In this document: positions 31,463 to 40,953 of the stretch, piece by piece
Numbering within the stretch: position 1 is the stretch's first letter
Layout: each line of letters begins with the position of its first letter
DNA from: Promicromonospora sukumoe 327MFSha3.1
GTDB lineage: Bacteria > Actinomycetota > Actinomycetes > Actinomycetales > Cellulomonadaceae
DNA length: 64,000 nucleotides
Assembly (NCBI RefSeq): GCF_000385135.1
Contig: NZ_ARQM01000011.1
Location: forward strand, 930,001 to 994,000
Direction: 5' to 3'
Program-made: the position numbers and the translations under genes
Notes under the pieces: generated by a model
Seen by the model: the letters and a program-made list of their open reading frames with translations, nothing else
Databases searched by the model: none
Told to the model about the DNA's origin: nothing

Positions 31463-32200
31463 CTAGCGCTGTGCCGCCGGGCGGACGACGATCTCGTTCA
31501 CGTCGACGTCCGCGGGCTGGGCCATGGCGAACGAGATCGCCCGGGCGATCGTGTCCGCCGGGATGAGGTTGCGGCGGAACGACCGCATGTACGTCTGCGC
31601 GTCCGGGTCGGAGATGTGCTCGGCGAGCTCGCTCTCGACCGTCCCGGGCGTGATCGTGGTGGCGCGGATGCTCGGGTCGGACTCCATGCGCAGCCCCTCG
31701 GTGATCGCCCAGGCCGCGAACTTCGTGGCCGAGTACACCGCCGAGGTCGGGTACACCTCGTGCGCCCCGATCGACGCGACGGTCACCACGTGCCCGCCGC
31801 CCTGCCGCCGGAAGTGCGGGAGCACCGCGGCGATGCCGTGCAGCAGCCCGCGCACGTTGACGTCGATCATGCGGTCCCACTCGTCCAGCAGGAGCGCGTC
31901 GAGCCGGGACAGCGGCATGACGCCGGCGTTGTTCACGATGACGTCGATGCGGCCGTGCTCGCGCACCACGGCGTCGACGGCGGTGCGCACGGCGTCGGCG
32001 TCGGTCACGTCCAGGGGCAGGGCGCTCGCTCGTCCGCCGTCGGCCCGGATGCGCTCGGTGACCGCCGTCAGGCGGTCCGTGCGGCGGGCGCCGAGCACCA
32101 CGACGTGGCCCTCCGCGGCGAGCCGGACGGCGGTGGCCTCGCCGATACCGCTGCTCGCGCCGGTCACCAGGACGATCTTGGGGGTGTCTGTGTGTGTCAT
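31463..32200 (-). CDS. Short-chain dehydrogenase/reductase, partner of the MmyB-like regulator
   Basis: 245 aa from the ATG at 32200. TGASSGIGEATAVRLA (about 13-28) binds NAD(P); VVLGARRTDRL, with Arg after strand 2, favours NADP. NNAGVMP, the catalytic VASIGAHE region and YSATKFA (about 155) complete the SDR site. The tail DVNEIVVRP is typical of the YdfG/serine 3-dehydrogenase-like group. It is divergent from an XRE/MmyB regulator, an arrangement repeated at 45955-47691. Substrate unknown. Confidence 0.9.
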   Translation of the reverse strand: MTHTDTPKIVLVTGASSGIGEATAVRLAAEGHVVVLGARRTDRLTAVTERIRADGGRASALPLDVTDADAVRTAVDAVVREHGRIDVIVNNAGVMPLSRLDALLLDEWDRMIDVNVRGLLHGIAAVLPHFRRQGGGHVVTVASIGAHEVYPTSAVYSATKFAAWAITEGLRMESDPSIRATTITPGTVESELAEHISDPDAQTYMRSFRRNLIPADTIARAISFAMAQPADVDVNEIVVRPAAQR

Positions 32201-32247
32201 GGCCCCAGGTTCGTCCGCCGCCCGGCGGCCAGGAAGGCCGCCGTCCA

Positions 32248-32268
32248 CCTGGGTGCGGCACACCCTGG
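32248..32268. promoter_or_regulatory. Candidate operator in the first SDR/MmyB divergent region
   Basis: A 21-base block begins CCTGG and ends CCTGG with GGGTG/CACACCC inside. A 21-base palindrome in the second SDR/MmyB region (46786-46806) has CCAGG and CCTGG at the same spacing. Weak on its own; the pairing makes it worth noting. Confidence 0.3.
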
Positions 32269-32288
32269 ATAGGGGACCGCGTGCGTCG

Positions 32289-32294
32289 TACGGT
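32289..32294 (+). promoter_or_regulatory. -10 hexamer of a probable leaderless promoter
   Basis: TACGGT ends six bases before the ATG at 32301. Confidence 0.4.
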
Positions 32295-32300
32295 CGGGGC

Positions 32301-33128
32301 ATGACCTCCTCCCCGCTCGGTGACTACCTGCGCGGCCGGCGCGACCGGCTCGCACCCGAGGCGCTCGGGCTGCCGGTCCACGGCCGGCGCCGCGTTGCCG
32401 GGCTGCGCCGCGAGGAGGTGGCCATGCTGACCGGGGTGAGCGTGGACTACTACGTGCGCCTGGAGCAGGGGCGCGAGACGAGCCCGTCGCCGCAGGTGCT
32501 CGACTCCCTGGGCGAGGTGCTCCGCCTCGACGACGACGGCCGGCAGCACCTCTACCGCCTCGCCGGCCTGAGCCCCCGGCCGGTGCCGCCCGCGCCGGTC
32601 GAGGAGGCGGACGACGCCCTCCTGGAGGTCATGCTCTCGTGGACCGGCAGCCCCGCGCTCGTGTTCGGGCGCGCCTTCGACGTGCTGGCGGCCAACCCGC
32701 TCGCCGAGGCGCTCTTCGGCGGTTTCCCGTTCTCGCGGAACCTGACCCGGGCGACCTTCCTGGACCCCCGCGCGCGGACCTTCTACCCGGACTGGCACCT
32801 CGTCGCGGAGAACACCGTGGCCGGGCTCCGGCTCGCCGACGGGCTCACGCCGGGGGACCCGCGGATCCGGGCGGTCGTCGACGAGCTGCGGGTCAAGAGC
32901 CCCGACTTCGCGGAGCTGTGGGACCGCAACGACGCGCGCGGCAAGCGGCTGGACAGGAAGCGGTTCGCGCACCCCGAGGTGGGCCACCTGGAGCTGCGGG
33001 TGCACGTCTTCGACGTGCGCGGCGCGGCGGGCCAGGAGCTGGTCGTCTACCACGCGACGGCCGGGTCGCCGTCGGCGGAGGGGCTGGCGCTGCTCGGCAC
33101 CCTGGCCGCGACCCGGGCGATCGGCTGA
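32301..33128 (+). CDS. XRE-family regulator with MmyB-like ligand-binding domain
   Basis: 275 aa. The helix-turn-helix covers about residues 5-90 and has the signature VAGLRREEVAMLTGVSVDYYVRLEQGRE (about 33-60). Residues 105-270 form the PAS-like MmyB domain (FDVLAANPLAEALFGGFP; HPEVGHLELRVHVFDVRG). MmyB-like regulators are known to bind fatty-acid-like ligands and to sit divergently beside SDR genes, exactly as here. It probably controls the SDR gene and itself. Confidence 0.9.
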   Translation: MTSSPLGDYLRGRRDRLAPEALGLPVHGRRRVAGLRREEVAMLTGVSVDYYVRLEQGRETSPSPQVLDSLGEVLRLDDDGRQHLYRLAGLSPRPVPPAPVEEADDALLEVMLSWTGSPALVFGRAFDVLAANPLAEALFGGFPFSRNLTRATFLDPRARTFYPDWHLVAENTVAGLRLADGLTPGDPRIRAVVDELRVKSPDFAELWDRNDARGKRLDRKRFAHPEVGHLELRVHVFDVRGAAGQELVVYHATAGSPSAEGLALLGTLAATRAIG

Positions 33129-33144
33129 CGCCGTCGGCGTCTTC

Positions 33145-33150
33145 TATCCT
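33145..33150 (+). promoter_or_regulatory. -10 hexamer of a probable leaderless promoter
   Basis: TATCCT ends six bases before the GTG at 33157. Confidence 0.45.
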
Positions 33151-33156
33151 TGACCC

Positions 33157-34557
33157 GTGGCAGACCGGATCCCTACGGGAGTACCCACCCGACCAGGACC
33201 CAGGCCTCGGGTCGACATCCCGTATCCACGTCTCTCCCCAGGGCTGCGCAGCTACTTCGCGACCGAGGGCGGGGGCGCGACGCTGCTGCTCGCGGCGTCG
33301 GCGATCGCGCTGGTCTGGGCGAACGTCGCAGGCGGCTCCTACGAGGCCGTGTGGGACACGCCGATCAACCTGACGGTGGGTACCTGGGAGCTGCACCTGT
33401 CGCTGCACCACTGGGTCAACGACTTCCTCATGGCCGTGTTCTTCCTGGTGGTCGGCGTGGAGGTCAACCGGGAGCTGACGGTCGGCGAGCTGCGCAGCTT
33501 CCGCGCCGCGTCCGTGCCGCTGTTCGGGGCCATCGGCGGGCTGGCCGTGCCGATCGGCATGTACCTGCTGATCAACCCGTCGGGGCCGGACGCCGCGGGC
33601 TGGGGCCTGCCGATGTCCACGGACACGGCGTTCGTGATCGGCGTGCTCGCGCTGGTCGGGCCGCGCTGCCCGGACCAGCTGCGCATCTTCCTGCTGACGC
33701 TGGCGATCTTCGACGACATCGGCGCCATCGCCCTGCTCGGCATCTTCTACTCCGACGCGCTCATGGTCGGGGCGCTGGTGCTCGCGGCGTTCCTGGCGGT
33801 CGTGCTGTTCGCGATGCGCTGGATCGGCATCTGGCAGATCGCGCCCTACCTGCTGGTGGGCGCCGTGCTGTGGGTCGTGGTGCTGGAGTCCGGGCTGCAC
33901 CCCACCCTGGCGGGCGTGGTGGTGGGTCTCGCGGTGCCGACGGCGCGCCGTGGGCACGACGACGAGGCGCGCTGGTACTTCCGGGTCTACGGACGCGCCC
34001 TGATGGAGGAGCTCGACCCGGCCCGTTCCCGGCTCGCGGTCAGCGCCGCGCGGTCGGCGGTCCCGACGAGCGACCGGCTGCTCGACGCGCTGCACCCGCT
34101 GAGCTCGTACGTCGTGGTGCCGGTGTTCGGGCTCGCGAACGCGGGTGTGGTGCTGTCCGGGGAGTCGATCAGCGCCGCCGTGTCGAGTCCCGTCACGCTC
34201 GGTGTGCTGGTGGGCCTGGTCCTGGGCAAGGGGATCGGCGTCTTCGCCGGAGCGATGATCGCGCTGGTCACCGGGCTGGGCACCCTGCCCGGCCAGGTGC
34301 GGTACGGGCACCTGGCCGGGGGTGCGTTCCTGTGCGGCATCGGCTTCACCATCGCGCTCTTCGTCAGCGAGCTCGCGTTCGACGACGAGGCGCTGATCAA
34401 CGAGGCCAAGGTCGGCATCCTGCTCGGGTCCCTGCTGGCCGGGGTCATCGGCGCGGTGATCCTGCGGTACTTCGGCGACCGGCTGCCCCTGTGCTCGCCG
34501 AACGAGGCCACCGGCCCGCCGCCGCTGCCCGAGGGGGCGTGGCGCCCGCCGGCGTGA
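33157..34557 (+). CDS. nhaA: Na+/H+ antiporter NhaA
   Basis: 466 aa integral membrane protein with 11-12 hydrophobic segments. Family hallmarks: FLMAVFFLVVGVEVNREL (about 90-107), PMSTDTAFVIGVLALVG (about 150-166, the unwound TM4 region), and IFDDIGAIALLG (about 188), holding the two Asp residues that bind Na+ and H+. GAFLCGIGFTIALFVSELAF (TM11) is near residue 390. It exports Na+ in exchange for protons. The GTG start has a leaderless-type promoter. A cytoplasmic tail ends PEGAWRPPA. Confidence 0.95.
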   Translation: MADRIPTGVPTRPGPRPRVDIPYPRLSPGLRSYFATEGGGATLLLAASAIALVWANVAGGSYEAVWDTPINLTVGTWELHLSLHHWVNDFLMAVFFLVVGVEVNRELTVGELRSFRAASVPLFGAIGGLAVPIGMYLLINPSGPDAAGWGLPMSTDTAFVIGVLALVGPRCPDQLRIFLLTLAIFDDIGAIALLGIFYSDALMVGALVLAAFLAVVLFAMRWIGIWQIAPYLLVGAVLWVVVLESGLHPTLAGVVVGLAVPTARRGHDDEARWYFRVYGRALMEELDPARSRLAVSAARSAVPTSDRLLDALHPLSSYVVVPVFGLANAGVVLSGESISAAVSSPVTLGVLVGLVLGKGIGVFAGAMIALVTGLGTLPGQVRYGHLAGGAFLCGIGFTIALFVSELAFDDEALINEAKVGILLGSLLAGVIGAVILRYFGDRLPLCSPNEATGPPPLPEGAWRPPA

Positions 34558-34576
34558 GGACGGGCGCCGTCGGGTG

Positions 34577-35413
34577 TCACCCCTGCCCGTGTGCCGGGGT
34601 GGAGTCGTCGTCTGCCCTGCCGACCGGTGGTCTCGCCGTAGCGGCCGCCTCCTCGCGGGCCAGGAAGCTGCCGAGCTCGCCGATGGTGCTCATCAGCGGC
34701 GCCGGGAACACGACCGTGGTGTTCCGGTCGACGCCGAGCTCGACCAGCGTCTGCAGGTTGCGCAGCTGCAACGCCAGCGGGTGCACCATCATGATGTCGG
34801 AGGCGTCGCCCAGCCTCGTGGCTGCGAGCTGCTCGCCCTCGGCGTTGATGATCTTCGCGCGCTTCTCCCGCTCGGCCTCGGCCTGCCGTGCCATGGCGCG
34901 CTTCATGGTCTCGGGCAGCTGGATGTCCCGGAGCTCGACCAGCGTGATCCGGAGGCCCCATCCGGTGGTCGTGCGGTCGAGGATCAGGCGGATGGCGTCG
35001 TTGATCCGGTCGGTCTCCGCCAGGATCTCGTCCAGCGCGTGCTGCCCGACGACGTTCCGCAGCGTGGTCTGGGCGATCTGGTTGATGGCCGCGGAGACGT
35101 TCTCGATCTCGATCACGGACTTCACGGCGTCGACCACCCGGAAGTAGGCGACGGCGGCCACGTCGACGCTCACGTTGTCCTTGGTGATGATGCCCTGCGA
35201 CTGGATCGGCATCGTGACGATCCGCAGGGAGATCCGGTGCAGCACGTCGACCACCGGGATGATGACCTGGAGGCCCGGCTCACGGGTGCCCTTGAGCCGG
35301 CCGAACCGGAAGAGCACGCCTTTCTCGTACTGCTTGACGATCTTGATCGCCATCGCCAGGCCGATCACGACGAGGACGACGACCACGATCAGGATCCAGG
35401 CCCAGGTGCTCAT
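34577..35413 (-). CDS. SPFH-domain (slipin/stomatin-like) membrane protein
   Basis: 278 aa. One N-terminal membrane helix (WAWILIVVVVLVVIGLAMAI, about 4-23) precedes the SPFH/Band 7 domain (about 25-190): YEKGVLFRFGRLKGTREPGL, ITKDNVSVDVAAVAYFRV, LDRTTTGWGLRITLVELRDI. A helical stretch (KRAMARQAEAEREKRAKIINAEGEQ) promotes oligomer formation. Slipins organise membrane microdomains and often pair with NfeD, which is absent here. Convergent with nhaA. Confidence 0.93.
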   Translation of the reverse strand: MSTWAWILIVVVVLVVIGLAMAIKIVKQYEKGVLFRFGRLKGTREPGLQVIIPVVDVLHRISLRIVTMPIQSQGIITKDNVSVDVAAVAYFRVVDAVKSVIEIENVSAAINQIAQTTLRNVVGQHALDEILAETDRINDAIRLILDRTTTGWGLRITLVELRDIQLPETMKRAMARQAEAEREKRAKIINAEGEQLAATRLGDASDIMMVHPLALQLRNLQTLVELGVDRNTTVVFPAPLMSTIGELGSFLAREEAAATARPPVGRADDDSTPAHGQG

Positions 35414-35759
35414 CGGGATGCTCCGCAGGGTCCGCGCGAGGAGCAGTCAGCCGGCGGGCCGGCGTTCGACGTCGTCATGACGCCTACCTCTCAGGAAGAT
35501 TCAGGACCGGGTCCCGGGCAGAGGCGTCCTGGGCCGTCCATTTCTCACGATACTCCGGCGGCGAGGGGGCGCGGCCGGGGGTTTCCGCCGTCGGCCGGGT
35601 GGGCTACGGGTGCCTCGGGGGATGCGTTCCGCCGTTGGCTGGTTCCCCTTTGAAGCCTAAGTTTCTCCGCTTTGGCGCTCGGGAAAGCGAAGAAACTTAG
35701 GCCTCGAAGGGGAGTGGGGCGGATGGTCGGTAGTTTGGCTGCAGACCGTGGTCGGTCCG
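35414..35759. other. Intergenic stretch without a supported gene
   Basis: 346 bases between the SPFH gene (start on the minus strand) and the stop of the BTAD regulator. It should hold the SPFH promoter near 35414-35540. A family A hairpin occupies 35645-35712. No open reading frame here has convincing coding character. Confidence 0.6.
35645..35712. repeat. Long intergenic hairpin, family A (second copy)
   Basis: Arms 35645-35673 and 35684-35712 pair at 26 of 29 positions around GGCGCTCGGG. The right arm contains AAAGCGAAGAAACTTAGGCC, identical to a stretch of the hairpin at 27270-27329, about 8 kb away. It lies after the BTAD regulator stop on that strand. Confidence 0.8.
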
Positions 35760-37766
35760 TCAGTTGGCGAGGAACGTCTCCAGTGCGTTCAGGTGGTCCC
35801 GGACCGGGCCCGCCGTCAGGACGCCGCTGCCCGCCGCGATCTCGGCGGCGGCCGGGGTCAGGGCCGCGCGGGCGCGTTCGGCCATGCGGCGCTCGCCCAC
35901 CGCGACGGCCGCGCGGCCGGCGAGGATCCAGAGGACCTCGGCCAGGAGGCCTGGCGGAGGGTCCGGGATCCGGCGGACGGCCCTTGCCGCCGCAGTGATC
36001 GCCGCCGCGCTCGCCGTGGCATCTGCGGCGGCGCGGGCCAGGAGCAGGTGCGGGCGGGCCCAGGGCTCGTAGGGGCCCCAGTTGGCGTCCTCCAGGGTCG
36101 GTGCGGTCCCGGCCTTCCTGGGGGACGCTGGTAGCCCCAGCCACACCCGCAGCCCGAGGATTGCCAGCGGCAGCAGGCCCTCGGTGAGCCCGGGCATGCC
36201 CGCGCCGTCGAGCGTCGCGGCGGCCGCCCGGTATCGGCGCTCGGCGTCTGCGACGGAGACGGCGTCGTCCGCGCCGGCCGCCGCCGGCAGCGCCCCGAAC
36301 CACGCTGTGAACACGCCCACCAGCGGCCGCTCGTGCCGCAGCCCGAGGGCCTCGGCGCTGTCCGCGTGCCGCTGCGCGTCGGACCACCGGCCGAGGGCGG
36401 ACAGGGCCTGCACCCGCACCAGGTGCCCCAGGATCTCGAACGTCGCCAGCCCGTGCCGGGCGGCGAGCGACACGAGCTCGGCGCCGATCGCGTCGCGCTC
36501 CGGGGCCAGGCCCGGGTGCTCGAACCGGGTCAGGTACCGTCCGGCCAGCGCGAACGCGAGGACCGCCGGGTCGCCGGACCGCCGGGCGAGCACCTCCGCC
36601 TCGTGCGCCGCCTGCGGCCCGCGGGCCCCGGCCAGGCCCCGTGACTCGACGGCCACCGTCGCCAGGAGCTTGGCTCGGACGGCGTCGGGCGCGTCGTCGG
36701 GCAGCGCGGCGAGCGTCCGCTCGGCGGCGGCGACCACCTGGGCGGCCAGCTCGGCGTCGTCGGACCGGGTCCAGGCGCCGGGCACGTCGAACGCGCCGAT
36801 CACGCGCGCGGTGAGGTCCGGGTCTCCGAGCTGCTCCGCGGCGCCGACGGCGGCCACGCGCTGCGCGCGGGCGGCGGCCAGCCCCTCGCCGCCGGTCATC
36901 GCCAGGGTGCGCAGCAGCGTGGTGGTGGACTCCAGCCGGGTGCGCGCGCCGGCGGCGACCACCCGCTCGTAGGCCGACGTCGTGTCGCGCCAGACGTCGT
37001 CGGCCCCGGGCGTGCCGCCCGTGGCCGGGTCGTGCCGCAGCACCTGCGCCTCCAGCTCCGCCAGCCGCGGCCCCGGGTCGACGCCGAGCTCGCCGGCCAG
37101 CATGGCGCGCGCCCGGCGGAGCACCGCCAGCGCGTCGGCCTGCCGGCCCGACCGGTACAGCGCCAGCGCGAGCAGCCGCCAGCCCTCCTCGCGCCAGGGG
37201 TGCTCGGTCACGTGCGCGTCCAGGCCTGGCACGACGTCGGCGGCCTCGCCCAGGTTGGTGCGCGCCTCGGCGACGCGCTCGACCGCGACCAGCCGGAGCT
37301 CGGCCAGGCGGCCCCGCTCGGCCACGGCCCAGGGCTGCTCCAGCCCCGCGTACGCCGCGCCGCGCCAGGTGCCCAGTGCCCGGTCGAGCGCGGTGCGGGC
37401 CGCGGCGGGCGCCAGGTCCCGCGCGCCCGCCACCGCTGCCTCGAACGCCCGGGCGTCCACGTCGGCCTGGCGCAGCGCGTACCCCGGGCCGTCGGTGACG
37501 AGCACCCGCGCCGGGGTGCGGGCCGCGCGCCCGGGCTCGATCGCGCGGCGCAGGGCCGCGACGAAGGTGCGCAGCGCCACGAGCGCGCCCTGTGGCGGCT
37601 CGTCCCAGAGGTCCTCGACCAGCCGGCCGGCGGTCACCACCCGCCCCCGGGCGGCCACCAGGCGCGCGAGCACCGCTCGCTGGCGCGGGCCGCCCAGCGC
37701 TGCCTCGGCGTCGTCGACCCAGGCCGTGACCGGGCCGAGCACGCCCACCCGCACGGATCCGCTCAT
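35760..37766 (-). CDS. BTAD-domain (SARP/AfsR-type) transcriptional regulator without NB-ARC
   Basis: 668 aa from the ATG at 37766. Residues 5-95 are an OmpR-type winged helix (VRVGVLGPVTAWVDDAEAALG; RQRAVLARLVAARGRVV; LVEDLWDEPPQGALVALRTF). Residues 100-250 are the bacterial transcriptional activation domain (DRALGTWRGAAYAGLEQPW; ALALYRSGRQADALAVLRRARAML; GELGVDPGPRLAELEAQVL). The remaining 400 residues are Ala-rich helical repeats, TPR-like, with no P-loop, so it lacks the NB-ARC ATPase of AfsR. It is divergent from an alpha/beta-hydrolase gene with only 34 bases between starts, so that gene is a likely target. A longer upstream reading overlaps that gene and is rejected. Confidence 0.88.
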   Translation of the reverse strand: MSGSVRVGVLGPVTAWVDDAEAALGGPRQRAVLARLVAARGRVVTAGRLVEDLWDEPPQGALVALRTFVAALRRAIEPGRAARTPARVLVTDGPGYALRQADVDARAFEAAVAGARDLAPAAARTALDRALGTWRGAAYAGLEQPWAVAERGRLAELRLVAVERVAEARTNLGEAADVVPGLDAHVTEHPWREEGWRLLALALYRSGRQADALAVLRRARAMLAGELGVDPGPRLAELEAQVLRHDPATGGTPGADDVWRDTTSAYERVVAAGARTRLESTTTLLRTLAMTGGEGLAAARAQRVAAVGAAEQLGDPDLTARVIGAFDVPGAWTRSDDAELAAQVVAAAERTLAALPDDAPDAVRAKLLATVAVESRGLAGARGPQAAHEAEVLARRSGDPAVLAFALAGRYLTRFEHPGLAPERDAIGAELVSLAARHGLATFEILGHLVRVQALSALGRWSDAQRHADSAEALGLRHERPLVGVFTAWFGALPAAAGADDAVSVADAERRYRAAAATLDGAGMPGLTEGLLPLAILGLRVWLGLPASPRKAGTAPTLEDANWGPYEPWARPHLLLARAAADATASAAAITAAARAVRRIPDPPPGLLAEVLWILAGRAAVAVGERRMAERARAALTPAAAEIAAGSGVLTAGPVRDHLNALETFLAN

Positions 37767-37800
37767 TGGTTGCTCATTCGTGTCCTGGAGATTGGCGGGC

Positions 37801-38745
37801 ATGACAACGAAGATCCCTGAGTTCGAGTACCAGCGTGTCGCCGTGGGCGACGTGCACCTCAACGTAGCCGTCGGCGGCGCCGGCAGCCCGGTGGTCCTGC
37901 TGCACGGGTTCCCGGAGACCCACCTGATGTGGCGGCACGTCGCGGCGGACCTCGCCCGGGACCACACCGTGATCGTCCCCGACCTGCGCGGTTACGGGGA
38001 CAGCGACAAGCCGGCCGAGCAGGACCGGGACACCTACTCCAAGCGGACCATGGCGCAGGACGTCGTGGAGCTCGCCCGGGCGCTCGGCCACGAGACGTTC
38101 GCGCTCGCCGGGCACGACCGCGGCGCCCTCGTCGCGGTCCGCGCCGGCTTGGACCACCCCGACCGCGTGACCCACCTGGCGATCCTGGACGTGCTCCCGA
38201 CCCTCGACATGTGGGACGTGCTGCACGGGGCGAACGCGGCCGTCGCGTTCCACCTGTACCTGATGGCCCAGCCGCCCGGCCTCCCCGAGCGGATGATCGA
38301 GGGCGCGGCCGACGAGTTCTTCGCGTTCTTCCTCGACGCCTGGGGCACCAGCCAGGAGGCGATCCCGCCCGAGGTCCGGGCGGAGTACCTGCGGGCCTCG
38401 CGCGAGGCGGTCCCCTCGATCGTGGCGGACTACCGGGCGTCGGCCGGGATCGACATCGAGCACGACGAGGCCGACCGGGCCGCCGGGCGCCGGATGGCGA
38501 TGCCTGTCACCGTGCTCCAGCAGGACTGGGGCGCCGCGCTCGGCTACGACGCCGCCGGCCTGTGGTCGGCCTGGGCCGCCGACCTCGACCACCGCACGGT
38601 GACCGCCGGCCACTTCATGGCCGAGCAGGCCCCGGACGAGATCGTCGGCCACCTGCGCGCGCTGCTCGCGCGCCAGCAGTCACCTACCGACCCCAGCGGG
38701 ACGCGCGCTTGCGCGACAGGCCCATCGTGTCCCGCAGGTCGGTGA
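37801..38745 (+). CDS. Alpha/beta-hydrolase, haloacetate-dehalogenase/epoxide-hydrolase-like
   Basis: 314 aa. The oxyanion motif is LLHGFPETHLMWRHVA (about 33-48). VIVPDLRGYGDSDKP (about 58-72) is typical of this group. The nucleophile is Asp in LAGHDRGALVAVRAG (about 102-116), as in fluoroacetate dehalogenase and epoxide hydrolases rather than Ser esterases. The His lies in TVTAGHFMAEQAPDE near 275. The last residues (SPTDPSGTRACATG...) run over the 3' end of the DsbA-like gene on the other strand by 62 bases. Likely controlled by the divergent BTAD regulator. Confidence 0.87.
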   Translation: MTTKIPEFEYQRVAVGDVHLNVAVGGAGSPVVLLHGFPETHLMWRHVAADLARDHTVIVPDLRGYGDSDKPAEQDRDTYSKRTMAQDVVELARALGHETFALAGHDRGALVAVRAGLDHPDRVTHLAILDVLPTLDMWDVLHGANAAVAFHLYLMAQPPGLPERMIEGAADEFFAFFLDAWGTSQEAIPPEVRAEYLRASREAVPSIVADYRASAGIDIEHDEADRAAGRRMAMPVTVLQQDWGAALGYDAAGLWSAWAADLDHRTVTAGHFMAEQAPDEIVGHLRALLARQQSPTDPSGTRACATGPSCPAGR

Positions 38746-39292
38746 CGGTGACGTCGCCCAGGTAGGGCTCGCCGTTGATGAACAGCGTCGGCGTGCCGTG
38801 CACGCCGGCGTCGATCCCGTCCTGGTAGTCCGTGCGGACGGCGTCGGCGAACTTCTGCGCCCCGTCGCCCACCAGTGCGGAGGTGTCCAGGTCGAGCTGC
38901 TCGCCGTACCGGACGATCGACGCGTCGTCGAGGCTGTCCTGGTGCTTGAAGAGCAGGCCCGCCATCGGCCAGAACGCGCCCTGGTGGCCCGCGGCCTCGG
39001 CCGCCAGGGCCGCGGTGAGCGCGTACGGGTGCGGCTCGAACAGCGGGAAGTGGCGCCAGACCAGGCGGACCTGGCCGTCCGAGCCGTTGATGAGCTCGTG
39101 CAGCACCGGCTTGGCGGCCCCGCAGTAGGGGCACTCGAAGTCGCCGAACTCCACGATGGTGAACGGCGCCTCCGGGTTGCCGTAGGCCCAGCGGAACGCG
39201 AAGTCGTCGGCGTCGTGCGCGGCCGCCGGCACGGCGCTGGCGGTCGCCTCGCGCGTGCCCTTCTCGGACTCGTCGGTCGTCATGTCGCTCAT
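38684..39292 (-). CDS. DsbA-family thioredoxin-fold oxidoreductase
   Basis: 202 aa, coupled to the TetR gene upstream (ATGA). The thioredoxin-fold start EAPFTIVEFGDFECPYCGAA (about 37-56) has the active-site CPYC. HGTPTLFINGEPYLGDVT (about 162-179) supplies the cis-Pro loop. No signal peptide or lipobox is seen, so it probably works in the cytoplasm, like some actinobacterial NhaA-linked DsbA-like proteins. Possible roles are thiol redox control or oxidative-stress response. Confidence 0.9.
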   Translation of the reverse strand: MSDMTTDESEKGTREATASAVPAAAHDADDFAFRWAYGNPEAPFTIVEFGDFECPYCGAAKPVLHELINGSDGQVRLVWRHFPLFEPHPYALTAALAAEAAGHQGAFWPMAGLLFKHQDSLDDASIVRYGEQLDLDTSALVGDGAQKFADAVRTDYQDGIDAGVHGTPTLFINGEPYLGDVTVTDLRDTMGLSRKRASRWGR

Positions 39293-39876
39293 GATCCCAC
39301 CACCGCCGCGGGTCGCGCCGGGACGGCGGCGTCGAGCAGGGTCTCGGCGGCGGCCCGCGCGTGGTGCGCGGCGTCCGGCGTACCCGCGATGGCGGCCGTG
39401 GTCTGCGCGCCCTCGGCCAGGATGGCGAGCTGGGGCGCCAGGGCGGGCGGGGCCCCGGCGTCGGCCACGAGCTGGGCGACGTACTGCTGGAAGGTGCGCT
39501 TCTGCTCGCGGACGGCGTCCGCCACCGCGGTCGACGACGCGCCCAGCTCGCCGTGGGTGTTGATGAACGCGCACCCGCGGAAGTCCGGCTCGCGGAACCA
39601 GGCGTCGAGGAAGTCGAAGATCGCCAGGATGCGTTCGCGCGCCGTGGTGGCCCGCTCGGACGCGGACGCGAGCCCGCTGTCCCAGACCCCGGTGCGGTGG
39701 TGCAGGACGGCGACGATCAGCTCGTCCTTGGAGGCGAAGAGCGAGTAGATCCGCTTCAGCGAGACGCCCGCCGCCGTCCGCACCGCGTCCATGCCCACGG
39801 CCTGCACGCCGCGCGCGTAGAACAGCTCGTCGGCGGCCCGCACCACGGCCTCGCGGGCGGCGTTCTCGTCCATCAT
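39289..39876 (-). CDS. TetR-family regulator
   Basis: 195 aa from the ATG at 39876, preceded by GGGGTGAGAT. Helix-turn-helix: ARGVQAVGMDAVRTAAGVSLKRIYSLFASKDELI (about 19-52). The C-terminal domain with WFREPDFRGCAFINTHGELGA (about 92-112) is the TetR_C group often beside hydrolase or dehydrogenase genes. Two copies of AGAACG-N2-CGTTCT in the 124-base divergent region are its probable operators, controlling itself, the DsbA-like gene and the facing alpha/beta-hydrolase. Confidence 0.92.
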   Translation of the reverse strand: MMDENAAREAVVRAADELFYARGVQAVGMDAVRTAAGVSLKRIYSLFASKDELIVAVLHHRTGVWDSGLASASERATTARERILAIFDFLDAWFREPDFRGCAFINTHGELGASSTAVADAVREQKRTFQQYVAQLVADAGAPPALAPQLAILAEGAQTTAAIAGTPDAAHHARAAAETLLDAAVPARPAAVVGS

Positions 39877-39915
39877 CGCGATCTCACCCCGTCTTCCGTC
39901 CCGCACGACTTGCGC

Positions 39916-40843
<928 letters not shown>

Positions 40844-40873
40844 ACCCGCTGGGCGCTGAGCGCCTCGCAGGGT

Positions 40874-40935
40874 GATCGGTAGAAGGTCAGGTGGTCGGCA
40901 GCTCGGGTTGCCGACCACCTGACCTTCTGCCGACC
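40874..40935. repeat. Long intergenic hairpin, family C
   Basis: Arms 40874-40900 and 40909-40935 pair at 25 of 27 positions around GCTCGGGT. The arm core AGAAGGTCAGGTGGTCGGCA closely matches the hairpin at 50352-50415. It lies between the stop codons of two convergent genes and could terminate both. Confidence 0.8.
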
Positions 40936-40953
40936 GCCCGGCTGGAGCTGGGC

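Noticed and set aside
35760-37967. Longer start of the BTAD regulator at 37967
   Set aside because: The added 67 residues lie inside the divergent hydrolase gene and its promoter; MSGSVRVGVLGPV at 37766 is the normal start of the family.
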